Shown in pieces: positions 43,631 through 51,369 of a stretch of 64,000 nt of DNA. Within the stretch, counting starts at the first letter, position 1. Every line of letters begins with the position of its first letter. The translations under genes and the position numbers were made by a program. Under the pieces are notes generated by a model, which was given only the letters and a program-made list of their open reading frames with translations, was not told the origin of the DNA and searched no databases. This DNA comes from Commensalibacter melissae. GTDB lineage: Bacteria; Pseudomonadota; Alphaproteobacteria; Acetobacterales; Acetobacteraceae. The stretch spans positions 1,046,501-1,110,500 of the forward strand of contig NZ_CP046393.1 of assembly GCF_009734185.1 (NCBI RefSeq), given 5' to 3'.

Positions 43631-44982
43631 ATTTTTCTCCATGTCGTACCTTGTGGACTGTCTTCCAATAAGATACCCTGAGCTTTGAGCTGGTCACGTA
43701 TTTTATCCGCCTTGATAAAATCTTTCGATTTTTTTGCATTATTTCTTTCTTGAATTAAGATCTTAATCTCATCTTCATTATCAATATCTTGAAACCATTG
43801 AGTTGGTAGACTATTAAACAAGCCAAGCTGTTGACCCGCCTGTTTCAATTTTAAGGCAGAATGTTCATCACCTTGTAAAGCTTTATCTGCAAATTGATGC
43901 ATAAACACTAAAGCTTGGGGTGTATTTAAATCATTTGCCAAAGCATCCATGACTAATTCTGGTAAATCCATTTCTGAATTAAAATTCTGTTCATAAGGCA
44001 ATAAGGCGCGATAGAAACGATCCATAACCTTTTTAGCATCTTTTAAGGCTTCATCAGTGAAATTCAAAACAGAACGGTAATGAGATTGCAATAATAATAA
44101 CCGTAATGCTTCTGGATTATGCTTTGTCAATATTTCCCGTATTGTAAAAAAATTGCCTAGAGACTTGGACATTTTTTCACCATTTACCAACAGCATGGCA
44201 TTATGTAGCCAATAATTGGCAAACTGACTGTCTGGAAAACAACATAGACTTTGTGCACATTCATTTTCGTGGTGGGGAAAAATCAGATCCTGACCACCGC
44301 CATGAATATCAAAATTTTCACCGAGGTAACGATGGGACATTGCAGAACATTCAATATGCCAGCCTGGCCTACCCTTTCCCCAAGGACTATCCCATCCTGG
44401 TTCATCCTCATTTGAAGGTTTCCATAAAACAAAATCACCGGGATTTTTTTTGTAAGTCGCGATCTCAACTCTTGCCCCAGCCAGCAATTCATCTGGATTG
44501 CGGCCTGATAAACTCCCATATTTCTTGTATTGATGGACAGAGAAAAGAACATGACCATCAGCTTCATAGGCATATCCCTGACTGACAAGACTGATAATCA
44601 TCTCTTGTATGTCTTCGATATGTTCTGTAGCTTTTGGTTCAATATCAGGGGGCAAGATAAACATTGAAGCCATATCTTGATGAAATTCTTCAATCGTTCG
44701 ACAGGTCAATGCTTGAATAGATTCATGATTGGCTCTGGCACGGGCATTTATCTTATCATCAACATCCGTAATATTTCGTACATAAGTCACTTTAGGATAA
44801 ATTTTCCGCAACAATCTTACCAAAATATCGGCTGTTAACATTGCACGCAAATTGCCAATATGTAAAAAATCGTATACTGTAGGACCACAAAAATATAAAC
44901 GGATATTTAAAGAATCTAATGGTTTAAAAGGTAAAATCTTATGATGACGACTGTCATATAGGGAAATTTCTGGCTTATTCAT
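43627..44982 (-). CDS. cysS: Cysteinyl-tRNA synthetase
   Basis: A 451-aa class I synthetase. The start is ATG 44982 (MNKPEISLYDSRHHK) with AAGGT upstream; the frame extends to 45033 without support. The zinc-binding Cys in YFCGPTVYD, the HIGN signature (FLHIGNLRA), WHIECSAM and HHENECAQS zinc ligands and KMSKSLGNFF are all present. Length fits. It is coupled to trmJ by the ATGA overlap. Confidence 0.97.
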   Translation of the reverse strand: MNKPEISLYDSRHHKILPFKPLDSLNIRLYFCGPTVYDFLHIGNLRAMLTADILVRLLRKIYPKVTYVRNITDVDDKINARARANHESIQALTCRTIEEFHQDMASMFILPPDIEPKATEHIEDIQEMIISLVSQGYAYEADGHVLFSVHQYKKYGSLSGRNPDELLAGARVEIATYKKNPGDFVLWKPSNEDEPGWDSPWGKGRPGWHIECSAMSHRYLGENFDIHGGGQDLIFPHHENECAQSLCCFPDSQFANYWLHNAMLLVNGEKMSKSLGNFFTIREILTKHNPEALRLLLLQSHYRSVLNFTDEALKDAKKVMDRFYRALLPYEQNFNSEMDLPELVMDALANDLNTPQALVFMHQFADKALQGDEHSALKLKQAGQQLGLFNSLPTQWFQDIDNEDEIKILIQERNNAKKSKDFIKADKIRDQLKAQGILLEDSPQGTTWRKI

Positions 44983-45074
44983 TGTTTTACCTTGTTCATA
45001 TCCTGTATTCGATTGTGTCCAAACAACACTCAATAAATTAAATCTTTATTCTTTATTAGTCATAAATAAATATA

Positions 45075-46454
45075 ATGCAACTTTCTCAACCAGCTTTTCT
45101 GAAAAAAGAACTTTCTGCGATCTTTTTTATTGCCATACCAATCGCATTTGCCCAACTATGTCAAATGGCTATGGGTGTAACCGATACGATTTTATTGGGA
45201 AAAGTCGATAAAGAAACCTTAGCAATCGGTGGATTTACAACACAGTTATTTTTTACTGTTTGTGTTGTTTTGCAATCAGCGTTGAGTTCAGCTGCAATTT
45301 TAATTGCTGAATATATAGGATCAAAAAGAATTTCACAGATATCCAAAATTTATTGGACAACCTATATATTTGGATTAATTCTCTGTATTCCCTGCTATTT
45401 TCTTTTGAAATCAACAAATTTTATATTGATGTGGACAGGTGAAAATCCTGATATGATTGCAAAATCCAGTCATTTTATGGATATTCTCTTATGGGGTATG
45501 CCCCCTGTTCTTGTTGGAACAGGTTTAATAAGAGTTGTTTTACCAGCTTTTAATGCCTCGAAAATTCTTTTGCAAATAACACCTTTAACTACAATTATCA
45601 ACGCCTTGTTAAATGCAGCCTTTATTTATGGTTTATGGGGCGCCCCTAAAATGGGCTTGTATGGTTCAGCAATTGGCAGCACAATTACTTTGTGGGTTTC
45701 AACAATTTTATTTATTGGAGTAACCCATTGCAAAAAGAATTTAAAACAATATCTTTATCCTTTTAAAATTGATTTGTCCTTGCTTTTACCCTTGATGCGT
45801 CTGGGGCTGCCCATCTGTGTCAGTTCAGCAGCTGAAATGCTTCTTTTCCTTGCAACTTCTTTCCGGGCAGGACTACTAGGAACCGATGCACTTGCCGCCC
45901 ATCAAATTGCCAACAGCTTTGCCACTTTTACGTTCATGATACCCCTTGCCATTTCTCAGGCCGCCAATGTTCGAGTAAGTTATTGGGTTGGCGCTCAAAA
46001 ACCTTTGTATGCAAAAAATTCAGGTTTTTTATCTATCGGTCTTGGTTCTGTTTTTATGGGGCTGATTGGTATAATCATTTTCATTTTCCCGAAAACCATT
46101 GTCAGCCTTTTTATTGATATTCATTCAGTCAGTAATCAATCAACAATTGAAATTGCGATCGTTATATTGAAAATTGTTGCTCTTTTCCAGATTGTTGACG
46201 GTATGCAAGGCGTTGCGATGGGTGCATTACGCGGATTGAAAGATACCACAATCCCAATGATCTTTGCTTTGATAAGCTATTGGGTAATTGGATATACACT
46301 GAGTGGTTGGTTTGCATTTTCATTGAACCATAAAGCACCAGGATTGTGGACAGGCATGGCTATTGGCCTTGCTGTTATTGCTGTATTGGCAACAGCACGT
46401 TTTTATTATCTTACCTATCGCCCAAGCAGAATAATGGAACGTGCCTTACGTTAG
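45075..46454 (+). CDS. MATE-family multidrug efflux protein
   Basis: A 459-aa inner-membrane exporter with 12 predicted helices, matching the NorM branch. The N-terminal half has IPIAFAQLCQMAMGVTDTILLG; the duplicated second half has LPICVSSAAEMLLFLATSF and GALRGLKDTTIPMIFALISYW near the end. Such proteins exchange H+ or Na+ for cationic drugs or metabolites; substrate is unknown. It diverges from cysS and converges with the lpxR-like gene, 7 bp apart. Confidence 0.93.
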   Translation: MQLSQPAFLKKELSAIFFIAIPIAFAQLCQMAMGVTDTILLGKVDKETLAIGGFTTQLFFTVCVVLQSALSSAAILIAEYIGSKRISQISKIYWTTYIFGLILCIPCYFLLKSTNFILMWTGENPDMIAKSSHFMDILLWGMPPVLVGTGLIRVVLPAFNASKILLQITPLTTIINALLNAAFIYGLWGAPKMGLYGSAIGSTITLWVSTILFIGVTHCKKNLKQYLYPFKIDLSLLLPLMRLGLPICVSSAAEMLLFLATSFRAGLLGTDALAAHQIANSFATFTFMIPLAISQAANVRVSYWVGAQKPLYAKNSGFLSIGLGSVFMGLIGIIIFIFPKTIVSLFIDIHSVSNQSTIEIAIVILKIVALFQIVDGMQGVAMGALRGLKDTTIPMIFALISYWVIGYTLSGWFAFSLNHKAPGLWTGMAIGLAVIAVLATARFYYLTYRPSRIMERALR

Positions 46455-46461
46455 AGAAAAA

Positions 46462-47487
46462 TCAAAATTTAAAGGATACGGAAACAGATCCATAATTAAA
46501 TAATCCACTTTTTTGTCCTCTGAATTCTTGGGTCTGCCAAGTTTGGGTATAAGCGATTTTATATCCTTTGATAATTAAAGCGGCCCCTGCAAGAATTTCG
46601 CCAACATCTGATCTTTTTGAAACATGTTGCGCATGTGATTTAGAAGGATCCCCTTGCAAAGTGGCATTATAGGCTACAGCCTGACCATCTACACCACCAA
46701 ATAAATACCAATTAACAAAACGGGTTCCAACATAGGCATCAGTACCGTCATTTCCCGAACCAATTCTTGTAGGTCCGAAATCACTTTCAAGACCCTGTCC
46801 AAAACGGAATAGAGAACCGATTTGTCCATAAATTCTATAAATCCCCATTGCACCATTAGCTGAAGGTAAGATATCAAAATCAACCGATCCAGCATGCCCT
46901 GCGAGAAATCTCCATGTTCTACCCATTTGAACCTGAAAAACGGGCACACTCTTTAACTGGTTGTGCCAGCCACGGTTTTTGTGATCCCCAGTAATGGCAT
47001 GAAAACCATTTTGAACCTGACGTCCCATAGCTTCAGGGCCTAAAACACCGGCTTGAATACCAAACACACTCCTCGTATCATCCGTGTCACTTATAAGATT
47101 AACGGTTGTTAATAAAACCCCAGCATAAGGTCGATCATGTGGCAATCTCTGGCTCGATTGAGTATCACGTGGTGTAAATATCGACTGCTGCAATCCCCAA
47201 TGAATTCGTTGCATTCCCTTTCCCAAAAGAAACGTATTCATATCCGCAACAGGTTGAGGCAACGTGTCAGTAGGAGATGTCCACCCTATTCTAAGTCCGT
47301 TTGTATAATATTGATCAGACGTTCCTTTCAAGGTTGAGGCTGCATCATTTTCCCATTGTATTGTTAGGGTATTATATGGATCTTGTTTTGGTGTTGAAAA
47401 AGAAGGATGAGAATAGAACAAACCCATTGAACAGATGGAAAAACATGATAATAAATTTGTTAATGACAAATAATCTCGTTTGCCCAT
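46462..47487 (-). CDS. lpxR: LpxR-family outer-membrane lipid A deacylase
   Basis: A 341-aa beta-barrel protein of the LpxR (DUF2219) family, which removes the 3'-acyloxyacyl group from lipid A. It has a signal peptide ending near SHPSFS. Family motifs are WENDAAS (catalytic Asn-Asp), DQYYTNGLRIGW and HDRPYAGVLLT. The C-terminus VSVSFKF ends in Phe, as outer-membrane barrels do. ATG 47487 follows AGG with suitable spacing; a TTG two codons upstream is weaker. In pathogens LpxR dampens TLR4 recognition; here it may tune LPS for an acidic or host gut niche. Confidence 0.88.
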   Translation of the reverse strand: MGKRDYLSLTNLLSCFSICSMGLFYSHPSFSTPKQDPYNTLTIQWENDAASTLKGTSDQYYTNGLRIGWTSPTDTLPQPVADMNTFLLGKGMQRIHWGLQQSIFTPRDTQSSQRLPHDRPYAGVLLTTVNLISDTDDTRSVFGIQAGVLGPEAMGRQVQNGFHAITGDHKNRGWHNQLKSVPVFQVQMGRTWRFLAGHAGSVDFDILPSANGAMGIYRIYGQIGSLFRFGQGLESDFGPTRIGSGNDGTDAYVGTRFVNWYLFGGVDGQAVAYNATLQGDPSKSHAQHVSKRSDVGEILAGAALIIKGYKIAYTQTWQTQEFRGQKSGLFNYGSVSVSFKF

Positions 47488-47624
47488 TTTCAACCTTTTG
47501 ACTCTAAATATTCTATTTAACCTAAACTTATAAAATCAAAAAACAAAATTTGAATATAGTATATTAAAATAAAAGATTATTTTCTTAATATGCAACCTAT
47601 TCACAAATTAAATTATTGAAATAA

Positions 47625-48320
47625 TCAATTTTTATCCATAAAATGATTCCATAAGGCATTTGGTATTTTCTCATTCAAAAATTCCTTGTGAATCTTCAAT
47701 TCTTTTTCAGTGGCTTTCATGAAAACGGGTTGATGAATATGATTTTTTTTATAGGTTTTTCTTATTTTTTCCTTTGTTTGATTATCAAAGCTCAATCCTC
47801 TCTGACGGCCTCCCGTAAGCTGAATATACACCTCTGACAATAATTTACAGTCCAACAATGCGTTATGTGTTGTGCGTTCTGACAAATCTATTGAAAACCG
47901 TCGACATAATGCATCCAAGCTATTTGGCGAGGATGGATATTGAGCGCGGGCAATTTGTAAGGTATCAACCATTCTGTCCAGTGATAATGTTGGACGATTG
48001 ATATATTTCAGTTCTAAATTTACAAATTTAAAATCAAACGGTGCATTATGCGCGATCAGGGGATCATTTTGAATAAAATTCAGAAACTCGTCAGCAATAT
48101 CCTTGAATTTTGGCTTACCTTGCAGATCTTCAATTGTAAATCCATGAATTCGTGTTGCCTCAATAGGAATATCTCGCTCTGGATCAATCAAAACATGATA
48201 AAAATTATCTGTTGGCAAATCATTGATTAACTCTATTGCGGCAATTTCTATAATTCGATCGCCATTATCTGGATTGACACCTGTTGTCTCTGTATCAAAA
48301 AGGACAGACCTTTTTTTCAT
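47625..48320 (-). CDS. dnaQ: DNA polymerase III epsilon subunit
   Basis: A 231-aa DEDDh 3'-5' exonuclease for replication proofreading. ExoI is FDTETTGVNPDNGDRIIEIA, ExoII is IAHNAPFDFKFVN and ExoIII THNALLDCKLLSEVY. A short C-terminal region after residue 180 would bind the alpha subunit. Its ATG overlaps the coaE stop (ATGA). The aroE-coaE-dnaQ order is conserved in alphaproteobacteria, often near the replication origin; secB, which usually follows, is absent. Confidence 0.95.
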   Translation of the reverse strand: MKKRSVLFDTETTGVNPDNGDRIIEIAAIELINDLPTDNFYHVLIDPERDIPIEATRIHGFTIEDLQGKPKFKDIADEFLNFIQNDPLIAHNAPFDFKFVNLELKYINRPTLSLDRMVDTLQIARAQYPSSPNSLDALCRRFSIDLSERTTHNALLDCKLLSEVYIQLTGGRQRGLSFDNQTKEKIRKTYKKNHIHQPVFMKATEKELKIHKEFLNEKIPNALWNHFMDKN

Positions 48321-48913
48321 AATTGATCTTTCTTCATTAATATAGCCAAGCGCTTTACCTGAATGTAAGTATATGCCCTATTCAATCCTGTTTGAATAAC
48401 TCTATCCGCCCATTGACATTTCAAACTATTGGGAAGCTGATGAGAAATTAATATTTCAGCCTGTTGCCAAGACATGCCACCTCGATTGATAATGCGTATT
48501 TTTTGAATTTGCTTTGGTGCATTAACCAAAAGAGTTTTGGTGCATACTTGATCTATCTTTTTTTCGAACAATAAGGGAATATCCAATACACACCATAATT
48601 TTCTTTTTCCCTGCCAAAATTGGATGAATTTTTTTCGTTCCATATCAACCAATGGAAGGATAATGCTTTCAACTTTTTTTAGATTATGCCGATCCTGTGA
48701 AATTAATTTCCTCAAATAAGATCGATCAAGTATATTGTCATGCACTGACCCGGGAAAAGCTTTGGCAAGAAGTGATAAAGCTTTACCATCAGATCCCTGT
48801 AATTGATGCACAACATGGTCAGCATCAAAAACTGGGAAACCCTCTTTACGCAACAGTGAACATACCGTGGTTTTACCCATACCCATTCCACCTGTTACGC
48901 CCAATATCTTCAT
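48317..48913 (-). CDS. coaE: Dephospho-CoA kinase
   Basis: A 198-aa P-loop kinase for the last step of CoA synthesis. The Walker A motif is GVTGGMGMGKTTVCSLL, then FDADHVVHQL with the conserved Asp, LDIPLLFEKK and the late INRGGMSWQQAE. It is slightly short of E. coli CoaE but complete. It lies 9 bp after aroE and overlaps dnaQ by ATGA. Confidence 0.95.
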   Translation of the reverse strand: MKILGVTGGMGMGKTTVCSLLRKEGFPVFDADHVVHQLQGSDGKALSLLAKAFPGSVHDNILDRSYLRKLISQDRHNLKKVESIILPLVDMERKKFIQFWQGKRKLWCVLDIPLLFEKKIDQVCTKTLLVNAPKQIQKIRIINRGGMSWQQAEILISHQLPNSLKCQWADRVIQTGLNRAYTYIQVKRLAILMKKDQL

Positions 48914-48922
48914 AATGAAATA

Positions 48923-49762
48923 TTATTCTCTAATTGTTTTGGCAACATATTCGATTGTCTCGGAATCAACCATGGGATCCACTCCAAACCATTCGCGAAA
49001 ACCGAAACGGGCTTGGTGAAGCAGCATCCCCAATCCTTCAATGGTCTTTAAATTGAATTCTTTTGCCACTTTTAACAGAGGGGTTAAACGAGGAACATAG
49101 ACAATATCCGTAACAACCAAACCTGATTTTGCTTTGGATAGATCAAAATCAAAACTTTCTTTCCCTTCCATTCCCAAAGAGGTTGTATTTACCAGTAAGT
49201 CATATTGACCCAATAAAGATGTCCAGGTATCCCATGCGATGACATTACCTGTTCCAAGATCTTGAGCAAGCTGCAATGCCCTGGAATTTGTGCGATTTGC
49301 TATTGTAATCTTCGCTTTCTCATGGGCCAGCGATGAAATAACCGAACGTGCAGCCCCACCTGCTCCAAGTATTAGTACGTTACAATTTTTAATTCTGATG
49401 TTATGATCCCTAAGGGATTCTATAAAACCAGCACCATCTGTAGAAGTGCCAAATATCTTACCGTCATTTTTAAAAGTCAAGGTATTGACTGAACCTATTT
49501 TCCTCGCGATTTCATCAACCTCATCACAACAAGAAAAGGCAATTTCTTTATTGGGGATGGTTATATTGCATCCTTTAAACCCCGAAGCTGACAGGCCAAT
49601 TATGACTTTTTTGAAATTTTCAGGCTTAACGGCCAGAGGAATGTAAACCCCGTCAATTCCATACCGTTTCAACCAAAAATTATGAAGCAGGGGAGATCGG
49701 GAATGTTCAACTGGCCACCCAAGAACCGCAGCAACTTTAGCTTTTCCTGTAATAATATTCAT
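48923..49762 (-). CDS. aroE: Shikimate dehydrogenase
   Basis: A 279-aa NADP enzyme reducing 3-dehydroshikimate. The start is ATG 49762 (MNIITGKAKVAAVLGWP), overlapping the upstream stop by ATGA; the frame is open to 49903 but inside another gene. Motifs: VEHSRSPLLHNFWL (shikimate site), NITIPNKEIAF with the catalytic Lys, STDGAGF, and the NADP loop GAGGAARSVI with ANRT. Shikimate feeds the trp genes found at 9-13 kb. Confidence 0.96.
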   Translation of the reverse strand: MNIITGKAKVAAVLGWPVEHSRSPLLHNFWLKRYGIDGVYIPLAVKPENFKKVIIGLSASGFKGCNITIPNKEIAFSCCDEVDEIARKIGSVNTLTFKNDGKIFGTSTDGAGFIESLRDHNIRIKNCNVLILGAGGAARSVISSLAHEKAKITIANRTNSRALQLAQDLGTGNVIAWDTWTSLLGQYDLLVNTTSLGMEGKESFDFDLSKAKSGLVVTDIVYVPRLTPLLKVAKEFNLKTIEGLGMLLHQARFGFREWFGVDPMVDSETIEYVAKTIRE

Positions 49763-50547
49763 CGTTTTCCGTATTCCTGTAAAGTCAGTGGCAATAAGTA
49801 AGACAGACGATCCGCCCATTCCCTTTGCTGAATTTCCGATCTTATTAAATCCTGTCGAATCTCCAGTTCCAAATATGGCAATTTTCTTCCAAATGCATGA
49901 CAAGGTACAGAATAATCATTCTTCTCATTTAATCGATAGGGTTCATTATCTCCAATTGGAAATTCATAATATCGCTCAAGATATTTTTTGAATATTAATC
50001 CGAATTCCGGATAACGATCATGCAAAATACCCGCATGCCAAGGTCTTTCAATATTATCCATTTGAGGTGTAAAACTGTGCAGCGCTATTAAACAGGTTAA
50101 AATCTGCGCATTTTGTCGACGTTCAATATCCTGTTCAATACAAGCATGATAGGAATTGTAAATTGATGAAACACGTGATTTTTTTTCCTCGTCAGACAAA
50201 TCAAGATTACCTTTTATAATTGTTTTATCGCTAATTTCAATAATCAGGTTTTCATGATTTGGATTTCTGTTGCAATCAATGACAAGTCTTGAATAGTTTT
50301 GAAGAATTAACGTGGCATTTAATTTTTTTGCAAGTTTTTTCCCTACCCCTTTTATTCCAATATCAAAAGCAATATGTCGCTCAAGATCATTTGACTCCAA
50401 TCCAAGGTTATTTAGTTTTTCAGGAATAAATTTCCCTGCATGATCACAAATAATCAAAAAGGGTGAAATCGAATGTCGGTTTATCATATTCACAGGATCA
50501 GGATCATTGACTGATAAAATACTGGATGATTTTGAATTGTAAAACAT
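49759..50547 (-). CDS. N-formylglutamate amidohydrolase-family protein
   Basis: A 262-aa protein of the FGase (HutG/DUF-type) fold. Motifs are ISPFLIICDHAGKFIPEKL at the start of the domain, RLVIDCNRNP, ALHSFTPQM and PYLELEIRQDLI near the C-terminus; these carry the putative zinc and substrate residues. Family members cleave N-formylglutamate in histidine breakdown, but no hut genes are nearby and alphaproteobacterial homologues in this position are uncharacterised. It is coupled to aroE (ATGA) and lies 28 bp after radC. Confidence 0.85.
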   Translation of the reverse strand: MFYNSKSSSILSVNDPDPVNMINRHSISPFLIICDHAGKFIPEKLNNLGLESNDLERHIAFDIGIKGVGKKLAKKLNATLILQNYSRLVIDCNRNPNHENLIIEISDKTIIKGNLDLSDEEKKSRVSSIYNSYHACIEQDIERRQNAQILTCLIALHSFTPQMDNIERPWHAGILHDRYPEFGLIFKKYLERYYEFPIGDNEPYRLNEKNDYSVPCHAFGRKLPYLELEIRQDLIRSEIQQREWADRLSYLLPLTLQEYGKR

Positions 50548-50575
50548 AAACGCAGTCAGTTTGTTGGGTTCTGGA

Positions 50576-51319
50576 TTATTTTAATATACTAACATAATGA
50601 TGATTAACACAAAATAAATGTTCACTGAGATTCAAATCAAAAAAACCAACCTTTGATTGCAACATTTTGGAGAATTGTTCAATCTGATATTTCATATCAG
50701 AAGTTATTTCTTCATTAACATAATGTACCAATACAATTTGAGTCGCATCATTTTCAATTGCTTTCTTTAGTATAGTCGCAACAGAATTTTTTGATGGATA
50801 CACCATAAAATATTCTTTAATGAAATTATATTGACTGTTTAAATAAATTATCCTCAAGGATTTAAGATTGATTTTATCCTGTTTTGGAAAGTTTTTTTCC
50901 AAAAAAACAACCATTTCATTCAAGCGTTTAAAACTTGTTGGCACAATTAAATCAGACATGCATAGACGCAAAGCCACCAATTGAATGAATTGAATCAATT
51001 CAGTAAATCTCTCACTGTATATGATCTGATCAATACGATCTGTATTTGCTTTAATAACATGCCCCAAAGAACCATGCTGATTAATCAATTGTTTTGCCAA
51101 AGGTTTTGTATCTTTTCTGAGAATGACTGAATATAACAGCATTTCAAGGATCTCGTAATCTTCGAGAACATCTGTTCCCCTGGATAAAATTTTTGAACGC
51201 ATACGGTTGCGATGCCCCCTACCGTCCAAATTTTTAAAAGGTTTGCTTCCTTTATAATTCGAGGGTAAAGAAGAATTATGATCCATTAATATGTTCAACC
51301 TGTTATCATTTGATTTCAT
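50576..51319 (-). CDS. radC: RadC-like protein with a degenerate JAMM motif
   Basis: A 247-aa RadC-family protein. The N-terminal helix-hairpin region is recognisable (GRGHRNRMRSKIL, LEDYEILEMLLYSVI, LINQHGSLGHVI). The C-terminal RadC/JAB domain is present in outline (LRIIYLNSQYNFIKEYFM, ILKKAIENDATQIVLVH), but where RadC proteins read LVHNHPSGD this one reads LVHYVNEEI, so the second metal-binding His and the SxxxxxxD part are lost. The end FDLNLSEHLFCVNHHYVSI replaces the usual DH..IG..HFS. A catalytically dead or decaying RadC is likely. ATG 51319 with AAGG upstream is the start. Confidence 0.75.
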   Translation of the reverse strand: MKSNDNRLNILMDHNSSLPSNYKGSKPFKNLDGRGHRNRMRSKILSRGTDVLEDYEILEMLLYSVILRKDTKPLAKQLINQHGSLGHVIKANTDRIDQIIYSERFTELIQFIQLVALRLCMSDLIVPTSFKRLNEMVVFLEKNFPKQDKINLKSLRIIYLNSQYNFIKEYFMVYPSKNSVATILKKAIENDATQIVLVHYVNEEITSDMKYQIEQFSKMLQSKVGFFDLNLSEHLFCVNHHYVSILK

Positions 51320-51369
51320 CAATCACCTTATCAACAATATTGAAAATTAATTCAATCCTGTAAAGCGTA

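Noticed and set aside
49763-49903. Open frame upstream of aroE adding 47 residues
   Set aside because: It lies inside the amidohydrolase-like gene in another frame; MNIITGKAKVAAVLGWP is the normal AroE N-terminus.
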